Assembly: GCA_033297075.1 (NCBI GenBank)
Contig: MU858201.1
Span: forward strand, 1 to 64,000
Source: Rhypophila decipiens
Lineage: Eukaryota > Ascomycota > Sordariomycetes > Sordariales > Naviculisporaceae
Direction of reading: 5' to 3'
DNA: 64,000 bases
Translations under genes and position numbers: made by a program
Part shown: positions 35,129-46,561 of the stretch, one piece after another
Layout: every line of letters begins with the position of its first letter
How positions within the stretch are numbered: the stretch's first letter is position 1
The notes under the pieces: model-generated
What the model was told of the DNA's origin: nothing
Database searches by the model: none
Seen by the model: the letters and a program-made list of their open reading frames with translations, nothing else

Positions 35129-38100
35129 CTACAGCCCGCCAGCTTCCTTCTCCGTGACTTCCTCCAGCAACTTCACAATCTCCCCATACCCCTTTGCCCT
35201 AGCCCTCTCAAGCGGCGTCTCCTCATAAAACTGATCTGTGGCTTGCAGGTCAAGGTCGGGTCCACCTCGCGCAAGTAACTCCCTCACAACATCAACATGA
35301 CCCCTCTCCACAGCTCTCAGAAGCGGTGTCTCCCCGTAAAAAGTATCCTTGGAATTGACGTCGAGCGGTGGCTGTTTTCGTCCACTATGACCAGCGCCCT
35401 CCAGAACGGAAAGTAACGCCGCCACAGCTTTCGCATCACCCACGTCTGCTGCGCGCCAAAGGGCTGTCCCCTCGGTTACATCGTCCGCTCTGTCGAGCTG
35501 TATGTCGTCTCTGGCGACGAGCGAACGGACTACATCTGCGTGGCTGTTCTCAACGGCGAGCCGGAGAGGTGTCCTTCCTTTTATATTCGCCTCGTCGGGC
35601 GAGATTCTCCCGCTGATAGGTGCGAGGAGTAAGTTGACGACTGAGTTGTGACCTTCTGCTGCCCAGTGGAGCGGTGTCTCGCCGTTGCTGTCTGCTGCGT
35701 TTACGTCTGAAATCTCTCTGTGCTGTTTCGAAGTCTCTTCTGTTTCTGTGTTCAGAAGTGAAGCAACTACCCGTGTCAAGCCCGGACCAGAAGCTACATG
35801 AAGACCGGTTACTTTGGCCAGTGATGATATCTCCATGTCGTAGTCGTGTTCGAGCCTGAACATGGCACGGTAGCATGGTTGAATCTTGGTCTGGTCGTTA
35901 CAAAAGTTGAGAATCTTGGTCTGTAAGACTTCAATTTCGGATGCATATTTGTCTTTTTCTCCGTTTGCGTCTGATATCGACAAGGCCTCGCGGGCATGAT
36001 GGCCCCAGTGTTGTGCAACATACCGCAGAAGTGGATGCGCTGTGAACTGCTGGTTCATGCCGTTCTCAAGACTCGATGCAGAGACAGCTTCAAAGGACAA
36101 GTAGGTGATACAAGTAGTAGCGACCTCGATTCCGAACCGATGGAGTCGTGGCTGGAAGGTGTTTTCAAAGTACTCCTGGGCAGTGTAGTGTACCATCCGG
36201 ACGATAGAGCTTTCAGCGTCGATGATTACGAGACCCGCGCAGGCGCCCAGAATGATCTCTTCGTCGGGGATGCCTTCTTCGACGAGATCAGTATCGTCTG
36301 GCTCGACCGCGAGGGCGTGTTGGATTTCAAGCCGGGATAGCGGACGTTTCGCCGCTATAATCCAGCAGAGCAGGCGCTCTGCTAGTCTGGCGTCATCGGT
36401 GTTTTGCTTGGCGATCCGCTCGAAGGCGGCCTCATAGACATCGCTGAGCTGCCGTGGGAGGTTGTCGAGCGAGCGGCGAATATCGCGGCGATTGTTCTTT
36501 CTGGATATAAAATCCATTTGTAGTTGGGCTAGGAGGAACCTATGTGGGAGTTTGGAATCAGTTAGAAGGACCGAACCGAATATCGGTGATCATGTTCCAG
36601 GATAACGTGGATATGGTAAGACCTACATTCCCTCCGCATTTCCCGTTATCTGGTCAATTACGGACCTTTTTAATTCTGTGTCATTTTTCAGCAGTTGTCC
36701 AAGTCGTTTCTCACTTCGCAGCCGGTACTCTAAATAATGCGCGATGTCAGTGTCCGATGCCCGTATCTCCATGGTTAAGTCCCCGTCAGACGCAGCCGTA
36801 TTCACAATCGGAGAGGCGCGAGATGTAATAAGTACGTGGGCGTGATGACGTACGGGCCGTAGCCCTGCTACGAACTTTTCCAGATTTCCATCCTGCCTCG
36901 AGCCTTCGTCAAGCGCGTCCACAAAAATGTAGGTTTTCGAAAAGCCCCGGCCCTCCTCCCCGAGTACTTCTGATATCTCCGAGATATGTGGACGAGCCCC
37001 AGTGTTTTCTGTACTGGTTGTATATTGATCGAACGTTCAAGCTGATGTCTTCCCTCCCACGAGCCAGTTGTCCGAGTAGACTAGCAATCATTCTTTCCGC
37101 TGACTGTGTTTGACCGTCCTTGTAATTGAAGTAGAGGTATGCTACGCCTATTCCCAGCTCATCGTGACGTAAAGCATGGTCGATAGCCAGGGACCTAATG
37201 CCATACCATAAGTTAAGCAGATGGAAAAGTAAAGGTAGGCTTCTAAAAAGAATAACAAGAGTCAATATCGAGGCTACTCACATCAGTGTGGTCTTTCCGG
37301 AGCCAGCTGCATTTCATGACCATCAGCACGCGATGAATAACAAGTGTTTAACATTGAAGAAAAAATAACGAACGTTGTCCCTGGCACCACATTGTTCTAG
37401 CGGGACCGCTAAACCAATCCCTAAAGCTTTCGTGCTCCAGAAACCACCTGCCGCTGCCCGGATGGCATCGAGCCAGGTGGTCGCTCTGCGTTTTGGAGAA
37501 TTCGAGTTCCGATATCCATCGTAGGATCGTCTGATACTCACTGGCTGTACATAAGGTCAGATATAATAAGTATTTTCTTGAAACCAGGCGGTGGAAACGG
37601 TAACGTACCTTTATTCTGAACAATGGCATGTTCTTGAAGCTCTCTGACACCGGAGTCTATCCTCACAGTGAGCCGGCTGGTACCATTGTCTCAGTAAGTT
37701 GATATGCAGGAAGGGGGATGTCTTTTCTTGTTCTAGGCATGATTGCTGACGTACTTTGTATCCTGAGCCAGCGCCCGTGCCAATGTAAGTGGTTAGACGG
37801 TGAATCAGCGCTAGAACGTTATCCACCTCCTGCTTCTGTAACGGCCAGCTCATCGACTTGATGAAAGGGAAACGTCTGAAACGGTCCCATCTCTTCAACT
37901 TGCCGAGGAGGTGGTTTATAGCGACCATCAGCTCCATCAAGGGTCCATTCTTACCAACGATATAACCCAAACCGGTGAATTCAGGTCTCGAGAGGTCGTA
38001 TTCCTGGATATCGCAGCTAAAGTTTGTGAGAAACACCGCGAAACTTGCTATCTCTCGAGCAAGTCGTGCTTGGTCCGGCGAGGCATTTCGGACGTCGCTG

Positions 38101-38183
38101 ACGCATCTGATAAGCTGGCCAACAGCTCCTAAAATTTGTACCACGCTGGCGACCAGACCTACAGCGGTGATGGGATCCATCAT
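35129..38183 (-). pseudogene. NACHT-ankyrin NLR (STAND) gene with one frameshift
   Basis: Fungal NLR-like receptor. Six exons are 38183-37751, 37689-37609, 37544-37374, 37306-37282, 37194-36627 and 36539-35129. An N-terminal helical domain (MMDPITAVGLVASVVQIL) is followed by the linker QTILRWISELEFSKTQSDHL and WFLEHESFRDWF. The NACHT P-loop is CQGQPGSGKTTLM, split by an intron, and Walker B is TYIFVDALDEGS. A winged-helix-like region contains VRMVHYTAQEYF. About five ankyrin repeats follow (GETPLHWAAEGHNS, GRTPLRLAVENSHADVV, EGTALWRAADVGDAKAV, GETPLLRAVERGHVDVV, EETPLERARAKGYGEIV). The reading frame shifts once, at the T4 tract 37005-37008 (A4 on the coding strand): one extra base breaks the frame between Walker A and B. 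Removing one base makes every exon phase close at about 895 residues. It may be a real null allele or a homopolymer error. Confidence 0.8.
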
Positions 38184-38873
38184 CAGTGGGAGTATTTCTG
38201 AAATGAAGTGAGAATTCGGTTACCTGGCTGCGGCCGGCCGGGCATCTTTGGAAGATAGAGTCAAGGAAGCAGCGGCACTAGTGGAAGAAAAGAACAGGGC
38301 TTCGGATGTCGTGGTACTGCAGTTGTCGTAGGCAAACCATTACGAATGGGGTTAATTGCCTGCATGGTGCGGAAACATCCTAGAAGTGGCATGTGCATTA
38401 ACGGCTCGTGTAGTATCCACGTCACTAACAGGCCAAGCCAGCGTCAAGTGTCACTGTTCTCGAATCGGATCGTGAATACAAGGATAATTGGCAGGGCGTG
38501 CTACTCCTGGACTCAAGTTATTAATCCTTCTTTTGCTGGAGAGGTTGGACAACTACGGTGTTGTCGCCATATCACTTTTTACGTCAGGTGAGCAAGCAGC
38601 TGGCTCTAGGTACGAGCGATCGATACAAGTGTATGTATTGAGCTATCTGTACCTCGCATTACACGCAAACCGCGTTGTTATAACTTCGCAAAACCAGCGT
38701 GTTTCGGACCACAGCAACCGGTTCAAAAATCAGCCTATCCAGGAGCCCAGTATGCCTTCAGCCACCTGTTGCCGCACGAAACTGCAGGAATGGGGAATGA
38801 AATTCCCATGGCCTGCGAGATCACGACCCAAAGCGCTGGGCCAGATACCTGGCGTGATTCCTTGACACGTTTC
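38184..38873. other. Intergenic region
   Basis: Upstream flank of the NLR gene; nothing else recognised. Confidence 0.4.
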
Positions 38874-39533
38874 TCAATTTCTGCCGATGAAGTGATCGCC
38901 ATCCACACCTGCGATTGTACCGAGCGAAATAAAGGTATTGACGATGGTCCCGTCAACGAGAATATTGTCATACTCAATGGAGTCCTGATAGTACCATCCC
39001 GTTAGTCTGTGAATCACTGATCTTGGGTTCATTTCAAGGTCCTGCTTACATTTCTCTCCTCGACATCTTTTCCCTCGGATTCAGAACGCGGGGAAGTCGG
39101 CTTGCTTTCGGCAGAGCGTGTTGACATCAATAACTAGTGCAATATCATTGTTAGAGTTGACAAGTCCCTTCCGTTACCGATCGAACAACTCTTAGCAAAG
39201 GTAGAGTCATCACTCACCTCTTTTGGAATATTGCCTAGATCGCGTGGCCATGTAGATCGTGGACATTGGTCAGCAAACATTTGAAGTATTGCTACCACAG
39301 TTGTGATGTTAATCTGGACATGAAACGTACCCGCGAAGAGAGAACCACCGATGTTGAACTTGCTTCCAAGCGACATGGTACCCCCCATTACCCTCCCACT
39401 GATACGGATCTTTCCACCTCTGATGTCCTAGCTCAAAGCTGATTAGCTTGGAACCAATTGAACAACGCGAATTGACGGAGAGTTGAGACACAAGTGATCA
39501 TACAGTTCCGCCACGCTCCCGTTGAATGGCCAT
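38874..39533 (-). CDS. Small beta-rich protein in several short exons (tentative)
   Basis: Candidate exons 39533-39504, 39427-39218 (or split as 39427-39331 and 39234-39218), 39133-39050 and 38984-38874 all join in phase with normal donors (GTATGA, GTGAGT, GTAAGC) and AG acceptors. The product is 144 residues, or 112 if the extra 96-bp in-frame intron is removed. The first part alternates Gly with hydrophobic residues (GGKIRISGRVMGGTMSLGSK, then FNIGGSLF), the middle is Ser/Glu-rich, and the end repeats the beta pattern (DNILVDGTIVNTFISLGTIA). This resembles short beta-repeat proteins, but I do not recognise a family. The start is only 21 bp from the end of the lectin-like frame, so it could instead be part of that locus. 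Confidence 0.38.
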
Positions 39534-39553
39534 CGGAGTATTTTGGTTGGTCC

Positions 39554-40608
39554 CTAGGGGCTGCTCCGTGGGTTGCAACTGGGAAATGGTGACAATGACG
39601 TAGAGGCGATGGGGGTCCCTCTGTCGGCTCGAAAGAGCTCGTAAAATTTCCACATTCGATTCCCGAGGCCGTACGATAACTCGCAGATCATCTCGTCACC
39701 TGATCGCTCCTATGATTAGTTACCGCCTTGGAAGTTGCTGTACCATACCCGTAAGGTATGTGACTTGATCAAACTTACGTTGGTAAAACAGCTTAATATA
39801 CTTGGCAGAGCGTAACGCACTCAACGACGACCACGGAGAAATCTTGGGCAATCTTTTGCCAAAGAGCTTTCTGGGCAGTCATCCCTCCTCATTATTCCAT
39901 GCCATTTCCTTGATAGTGTTATGGCTGGTGACATAAAAGAGATGAATTTCAATGCCATCTGCAATACACACAGCAGCAAGAGGCGTCACCGGTGCAGCGG
40001 CGTCCGGAAGGGGAATCGGATTTGCCATCACCCAGTTGCCATTCTGCGGCTTAAACTCTAGAACGGTTGGTGGACCGAGACCGTTTAAGGGACGGTCGCT
40101 GGGTTGGACGTAAACACGTTCCCGGTCATCGAGGGTCCGGGAGTACACGGCCGTGATGGTTTCGACTTTGGCCTTGCTATAATTTCGTTAGAAGCAGCTA
40201 CGGTTAGAAATTCATGCTCATATACGTAGATACCATCTCTTCAAAGGATGAAACTAACCGTTTGCCAGTCGTATCACCATCGTAAGTTATCTCATGATCC
40301 CACCTATCTTCTAACGAACTAGCTGCCGGCGATGGACCGTGAGACTGAACGGGAACCCCCCTAGGTGGAGGAACAGCTTGCCCATCCACTCCGCGTGTAT
40401 TGCTCGGCATCCCTGTGTTCCTGGAAATTTGGTCCCCCCTCGATGAGGGATCGGAAACTATGATCACATTGGACTGGTATGTAATGTGGTTTGCTATGTT
40501 ACCTTCAACGTTGACTATGCAGGAAGTAAAGTTGAAATTGGCGTCTCCGTCAAATACTTGGTTAACCCTCTCGGTTGAGATACTATTATGGTTTGGACGC
40601 GCTGACAT
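39554..40608 (-). pseudogene. Fucose-lectin-like beta-propeller gene with an in-frame stop
   Basis: Exon 1 (40608-40259) encodes a novel N-terminal region of about 117 residues (MSARPNHNSISTERVNQVFD). Exon 2 starts at 40176 and enters propeller-like repeats: KVETITAVYSRTLDDRERVY, PLAAVCIADGIEIHLFYVTS and NTIKEMAWNNEEG. A TGA at 39881-39879 then stops the frame exactly where the family usually has Trp. The same frame stays open to a GTAAGT donor at 39778. After the acceptor at 39700 it continues with YQRDEMICELSYG and RGTPIAST, which match the repeat pattern, to a stop at 39554. All phases close across the stop (298 codons including the terminal stop). Taken at face value the product is a truncated 215-residue protein. 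Confidence 0.5.
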
Positions 40609-41045
40609 AATTGACCAGAACACGGTCTATTGAAGCTTGATAATGAGATTAAGCGTAATACCAAGTGATGAGAGTCATCCCTGCAGTCTCAGGACAGAGT
40701 AAAGGCAGGTTTAGTGGCAGTAAGGGGATGGGGGAAAAGCTGCGATGATCGAGGAACCGGATTTTTGGGGTACGCATTCCGCAGTCGGAAAAGGTTACAT
40801 CCGCGAGCCTTATGCTCAATCTCAGAGGCCTCCATTAACCCTGACGCTGGATGCGGCAGAGTTGCTGGTTCTGTACGTTGTACAGATTATGTGAGCTGGA
40901 TCTGTTGGTACGCTTATAGTAATTATACATCCTCTATCCGACTAATCTATGAAATATTATAGAAAATCGAACAAGACAAACGACTCAAACCTTTATCTCG
41001 GGTCCGGCATGAGATGACATCTTCTAGAGCGTGAACGTATATATC
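40609..41045. other. Intergenic region
   Basis: Nothing recognised. Confidence 0.4.
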
Positions 41046-42444
41046 TTACTCCAGAACTGGGAGTTGGACTTCGACCTCGCCCAGCGGTTGCTTGTCCAAA
41101 GCATCAAAAGCCCTATATATTAGACTTCCTTGATAACTTCCCATAGTCTCCTCAATCACGTAATGGAATCGAATCCCTTTCTCGTTGTCTGGTGTACTCT
41201 TACGGTATTTCTGGAACATGAGACTTGGAATGTACACCGAAAGCTCACCGATATGCGACACGAGCTTTGTAGCAGAGTCTCCTCCTGTGAGACGGGCATT
41301 CGTGAGATCTCGTGCTAATGCACTTTTGTAAAAGCGTCTGGGCGCCTCGGCGGCGGTGGTAGTGACAATATCAACCCTAAAGCTCCGTTCATTATGTTTC
41401 AAACTGATGCAAAAGCTACCTGACCTTTTGGAGTCCTCATCGATGATGTCTCCCTATTTGGCCTCACCATCAGCGTGTGCACATAATGTGAACGGACGAA
41501 GGGCAGAAAGTGACCTACTTTATGCGAAAACCAGTAGATGCAGTTCTGGGTGTATGGTCTTTTCTGAAAAGGCCAAGGATACATGTACACATCTTCTTGA
41601 TAGTGTGCATTATGCTTGTAGCGCAAACCGCAGAGGATTCCAGTGTGGAAGCGGCTATGGCGTCTCTCGATATAGAGCTCCTCGGGCCTCTGGACCTCCT
41701 CGAGCCGCGGCAAGACTGCAACATGGGAGCTCGGACAGCTTTTAAAGAATATAAAGTTAGTAAATGCTCGAAAATCTTCCGTCGACGGGAAATATCCTCA
41801 AACTCGCCTGTCAGGAGGTAAGGAGAAGGGTCAACTTGACCTTTCACTTACATCTTTCTAACCGTAGTTCTTGGCGCAAGTTCACCATGAGCAATTGCTT
41901 CGAAAAGGGCACAAAAGGCCGCAGTGTCCGCCTCTGTCACAAAGTGTGTGCGATAAAATTTGACATCTTTGGCAGCCGTCTCGATAATCTTCTGAAAAAA
42001 AATAACAGCGTGGCTGCTCCACCTGGAGGGCCTCACGAGCCACCACTCGACTGGGGTGATGTCAAGAATTCCCTTCACACTGTTTTCATGGAACGTGTGT
42101 GCCAAGAAATCGACCGTAAACTTTAGAACTTCCGTCATGTAGTCGGTCACAATCCTGAAGAGGCAATCGTGTAGAGCCCTGATGAGCCTTGGATTGTCGT
42201 GTATGGTTGGCGCGGTGAGCTTATCCAGGGTTTTCACCCAGGCACCATTCGCAAGTGGCCGGCAGTCAACATGACCAATATACACTCGAGTCTCCCTCGA
42301 AAGCATACTTGATGCCTACACGGCCGTTGGGGCTGATCTTAGCATTTGTGCGATTATGTACAAACAGAACAATCCAAACTTACCTGTATGGGTGGTGCCA
42401 AAATCCAAGCGGACTATAAGCTTGCGCCTTCCCTGTCCGTACAT
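41046..42444 (-). pseudogene. Degenerate Hsp70-like (HSPA12-type) ATPase gene
   Basis: The start at 42444 reads into LIVRLDFGTTHTG, the Hsp70/actin-fold phosphate-1 motif, followed by a GTAAGT intron. Continuing pieces are in mixed frames: WVKTLDKLTAPTIHDNPRLI, ITPVEWWLVRPSRWSSHAV and HFVTEADTAAFCALFEAI are equivalents of the nucleotide-binding subdomains. A stop follows (RKM). Further on, RRHSRFHTGILCGLRYKHN and NCIYWFSHKVG are typical of the later part of this family, and SFRVDIVTTTAAEAPRRF the C-terminus. The expected phosphate-2 region (an AGGGT motif) and much of the middle were not found, so internal deletion plus frameshifts are inferred. Fungal genomes commonly carry many such Hsp70-like genes. 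Confidence 0.6.
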
Positions 42445-44245
42445 GATTATGTGGTTGATAAAGACTGAATAGAATAGAACAGTATATACGAAGCTAAACC
42501 TTTGTCGTTCTGGGACTTGTCCTGGTTCTCTAACTTCTCTTTATATTGAGAAAGTTCGTGTGGACTTTATAATTTGGTACTTTCCTGGACAAATGTATTG
42601 GGCTTACTTCAAGGCTTTAAACGTTGTGGTTGCTTCAATGTGCAGCCATGGTGATTCAAGAACATAGAGCATTGTTGAGAACTGAACCTTGTTGGAAATT
42701 CCTAGTTATGGCCGTCTCAATAATTAATTACCGGCTGACTCGGTATTACTCGGCTCTGCGAACGTTTTCGACTTCCTTCCAGCTCTTGAGGCGACCTTTT
42801 GACAGTACTCGATGGTCCTGACAAAATTCTGCCCGGGACCACCTTAAGGATGAACAAGCACAACACGTGGGTGTGAAGCAGTACCCAATCCTTAGGCGTC
42901 ATTCCACCGCGTATCTTTGTTCCTGCTGCGGTGAAACCACACCTCGGGAGCGGGGCGAGTGTCGTGAAACTTTTCGCTCCCTTATTGTTCATTTCTTCCT
43001 TTTCTGAGGAATAATTTCTCCGCTCCTTTTTGGTACTCAAAAAGAGCACATTCGTTGATACCTGACTTTTCAATCTATTCTTATCATCACCTTTGACGTG
43101 GCCAAAGGACCTTGTGAGAAGTAGAGACAAAACATAGGGTTGTGAGGCTTTGATGCAGGTAATCGTTGGCAGGCATATTTGTGCACAACATCAGGGCAGC
43201 ATGAACGGTGTTACCCAAAAAAGGTACACGCCAATTATTTTTCCATTGCCCCTGATTCCGCAAAATGCCGCCCATCACAGCAACGGTTCACAGACCAACC
43301 GATCCAGACCATCCGCCCTGCACAGGCACCGAGGTTCACCACTGCAGCCAAAGAGTCTCAAAAGCAACAGCTAATCAGCAACCCAGCAAGGTGTTCGTAA
43401 ACGGGCACATCAAAACAGGTTCTTCAACGTTTGCGGCGAGAGGCCCGAATCATATCGTTGTAGTTTATTACGAAGCAGGAGAACGGGGCTGAGTAAGTCT
43501 GGGGCTCACGCAGTATTGGACCTAATCGAGGGATGTATTCATGTGTGGCAGTGCATCTGTAAAAGGCTTGTTACGTTAGTTTGGCATCTCAAGCCTCCTT
43601 GGAATCTCTTGTTCAAAAATATCGCCACCCCCTTTTTGGTATAAACAACCATCTTAGGGTTAGGGTCTCGTGGTTGGCCCACTTCCCGTGTCAAAGATTT
43701 TTGAGTAAAACACATTGTTCCATTGTATTTAACGTTAGGGGTTGAACATTTGTAGTCGTACTCTAATTAGTGCTTCGGATAGCTTCAATTGAACATTACC
43801 TTTCTGTGACCCTCTTATTAACCGTGAAAAGCGCCAAAAATATGTTCAAAGCCTCTTATATAATGCCTGTTTTACGCCTGGCCAAATCCGAGCCGACTCT
43901 CGGAGGGTGCGGGCCGGCCATGGCCGGGATGACCTCGGGATTGCGGCGTTATTACCGAGAAGGAAGCCGATGGTGCATCCACTCCAAGCTTTTGGCGAAA
44001 AAACATATAATAGTGGGCCGCATGTTTGTAAATTGTGCCTTGCTTCACAGATGGCGAAGACTCGGCTTCTATTTTGCCCGAGTGAGCTGTGAGACGTAAG
44101 TACATAAGATTCATCAATTCATGTCTACCCATTTATCCTGTCCCATTCTCAAACTCTATCCGAGTATGCTAGATGCGTTTTAACATGACCCAAAATAAAA
44201 AAAAGCAAAGTCATGACTGTGCCTGTCGATACAAGTACATGTGCC
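42445..44245. other. Gene-poor region
   Basis: About 1.8 kb with no supportable gene. It contains an interstitial telomere-type repeat near 43654. Short frames at 43.2-44.1 kb have no motifs. Confidence 0.4.
43654..43666 (+). repeat. Interstitial telomere-type repeat (TTAGGG)2
   Basis: TTAGGGTTAGGGT read directly. Two full units of the canonical filamentous-fungal telomere repeat, far from any visible chromosome end. Confidence 0.85.
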
Positions 44246-46561
44246 TCAAAACCAATTCTTGGGCTTCAAAGCATTAGCCAGCGTCTGCCTCCGTCTGTGA
44301 CCTTTCTGCCAGCCGTGATGTCCATGTTCGTGTTCACTGTCATCGTCATCATCATCATCATCCTCCAGAAAGCCTTCCCAATCTTGACTCAGATTGGAGT
44401 TGCTGGGCTTGTGTCTCTTCTGCTTGATCTTTGCGTTTTGGTCGTTCTGGTGTTCGTCTTGATACAAATCAAGTATCTCATCCGTCGAGATGGGCGTGTT
44501 GATCTTGTCGCCTGGCGGAATGTGTAGCGTGTTATGATGCTGGTTGAGTGAAAAGACGGGCGGACGGCCTTGCCTTCTGTTCTCTTCCGGAATTGTGGCG
44601 TAGTGCTGTTCTCCAAGTCTAGCATGATGATGACGAGGTTCGTGAGTGTGAGCCATACCCGGTACATGTGTTCCGGGGAGTGCATGTGTCAGGCTCAGAG
44701 CCATATTCGTCGCCAACTTGAGGCCCGCATCCATGCCCACATCCGTGGCTTTGCTTTGACTGAAATTCATCATCATGGGGTTGCTTGAAATTGGCCTCAG
44801 GCCTTCGGAGCGACTACGTAAATGGCCGTATCCATTTTCTGGCGGGGGCCGTAATGCCGCCGAGGAAGATGACGCCCTGAGGACCCGAGGTGGGCGTAAT
44901 TCAGTGGAGGACGCCGATGACCTAAGGATCTTCGGTGGAGGACATGTCTGTGGCGTGTGTGAGATTTGCGGGAACAGTGAATACCTCGGAGGAGAATGAC
45001 GTGTCTGAGGCGTTGGTGTTTTGGGCGTAGTGGGAGTACGAGGCGTGCCGCTGCTACTCCTGCTTCTTCTGCTGCTTGTAGAAGACGCTGTTGATGAAGA
45101 TGAAGACTCTGATGGCACGTGGAAGAAGGAGGACTCGTGGGCTGCCATCATGACGGCGGCCTCTTCAGGACTCATCGGCACGATCCGGGCTAGACTGTCG
45201 CTCTCGACGTGAGGTCCAATGGCGACACTATCGGTCGAGTAGCATGACGAGGAAGTGGCAACGGAATCTGACCGCTCTCGTTCTTTCATCGGCGACTCGG
45301 GAAGTATGGCAATTTTTGGTATCGGAGAGGGTTCAGGGGTCGGCATCAGCAGGAAGGAGGAGGATGGTTCAGGGAGCATATATGTGGTGCTTTCACCGGT
45401 TCGATTCCATGTTTGACTTTTTGAGGAGTGCAGTTGTCTTGTATTGTATGGGGGGCTGAAAATGCCGCCGGAGAGTTCGCCCGACCGGGTACGTCGATGG
45501 GTTTGATGGCTGTTTCGGACTTGCAGGCGAGCCCTGTTGGGTGCTTTGTCTCTGTTCATGGCTGGATAACGCCCTTGTCGTGATTGTGGTCTTCCTCGCT
45601 CTTGGACGTCACTAAAGCACTTTGGAGTTGTGGGCAAAGGCGGCAGTGGCCTAGATTCCCAATTGGCCCTAGATGGGACCGGTGGCGGAGGTGATGTCGG
45701 TACAGGTATTTTGGATTCTCTGGATGAGCAACTCTTGCTCCGGGTTCTCGTCAACAATGATGGTGATGGTGACCTCGACTGTGGGGGCGTTGGCAACGTC
45801 GGTGCTCGAGTTCTGCTGGGCGTTGGCAGGATCTTCTCCCGGCGAGGTGATGATGTGATGTCGTTCCTGGAGGAGATTCCAGACTTTCCAATCCAAGGAA
45901 TCGGTCTTCTTCTCGGTCCATTTCCCGTTCCCATGCAGCAGCCCTCCTCGCTGATTCCTCGCCTGCCTGCCATGTCCCGGTGCCAGGCCAGAGACCAATG
46001 CCATGGTCCGGACTCGGCCACAATTTTCCCATCCCAGGTCCCCAGATATACGTTGAACGGACTGATGACCCAATTGCTTTCGTAAAACCTTTCTGAGCAG
46101 CTTTTGCATCGAAGTCCTCTGGGCTCCAGCAAGGCATTGCCGGCCTCATCATCTTGGGCCTGGAATATGTTGATATCATCGCAGAGGCGGCATCTCCAGT
46201 ACTTGGGCGTCTGGTCCTGATCGCCCGTCACCTTGAACTCAACTGTGGCAATCTCGCGCGAGCCAGTGACTGAGATGATTTTGCAGTCTGTACATGGGGC
46301 TCGAAAGGAGTGGCTACACCCCATGCACTCAGCTGGAATTCGGAACAGATGATACTTGTCGCCACATCTGCAGCACTTCCTCAGAGCCGGAATTCCTCCC
46401 TTCTCTAACTCAGTGAAGTGTTTGACCGGCTTTGCCAAAGGAATAGGGAACTCCACGGCAGCAAAGGGGATGGCCGGCGCCGGCTCGATCTTGACGTTCT
46501 GGTAGTGGCCGCATGGCCATGTGTACTCGACGCGGTCGGAGGAGCGAGTTGGTGTCATCAC
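44246..46561 (-). CDS. Zinc-ribbon N-terminus with long disordered tail (771 aa)
   Basis: A single exon of 771 residues. The first ~180 residues hold paired cysteines in several knuckles (TWPCGHYQ, RKCCRCGDKY, AECMGCSHSF, APCTDCK, WRCRLCDD, LRCKSCSERF), consistent with two or three zinc-binding ribbons. The rest is low-complexity: Ser/Pro/Arg/Thr-rich, with repeated (L)RPP and TPKTPTP patterns, a run of eight Asp near the C-terminus, then HEHGHHGWQKGHRRR. Such proteins are common in Pezizomycotina as hypothetical proteins; no function is known to me. The frame is intact over 2.3 kb, which is strong evidence of coding. Confidence 0.78.
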   Translation of the reverse strand: MMTPTRSSDRVEYTWPCGHYQNVKIEPAPAIPFAAVEFPIPLAKPVKHFTELEKGGIPALRKCCRCGDKYHLFRIPAECMGCSHSFRAPCTDCKIISVTGSREIATVEFKVTGDQDQTPKYWRCRLCDDINIFQAQDDEAGNALLEPRGLRCKSCSERFYESNWVISPFNVYLGTWDGKIVAESGPWHWSLAWHRDMAGRRGISEEGCCMGTGNGPRRRPIPWIGKSGISSRNDITSSPRREKILPTPSRTRAPTLPTPPQSRSPSPSLLTRTRSKSCSSRESKIPVPTSPPPPVPSRANWESRPLPPLPTTPKCFSDVQERGRPQSRQGRYPAMNRDKAPNRARLQVRNSHQTHRRTRSGELSGGIFSPPYNTRQLHSSKSQTWNRTGESTTYMLPEPSSSFLLMPTPEPSPIPKIAILPESPMKERERSDSVATSSSCYSTDSVAIGPHVESDSLARIVPMSPEEAAVMMAAHESSFFHVPSESSSSSTASSTSSRRSRSSSGTPRTPTTPKTPTPQTRHSPPRYSLFPQISHTPQTCPPPKILRSSASSTELRPPRVLRASSSSAALRPPPENGYGHLRSRSEGLRPISSNPMMMNFSQSKATDVGMDAGLKLATNMALSLTHALPGTHVPGMAHTHEPRHHHARLGEQHYATIPEENRRQGRPPVFSLNQHHNTLHIPPGDKINTPISTDEILDLYQDEHQNDQNAKIKQKRHKPSNSNLSQDWEGFLEDDDDDDDDSEHEHGHHGWQKGHRRRQTLANALKPKNWF

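Noticed and set aside
37750..37755. GTACGT at 37754 as the first donor of the NLR gene
   Set aside because: It leaves the next exon out of phase; the GTCAGC donor at 37750 restores the frame into exon 2.
43654..43666. A true telomere or chromosome end
   Set aside because: Only two units, with unique sequence continuing on both sides.
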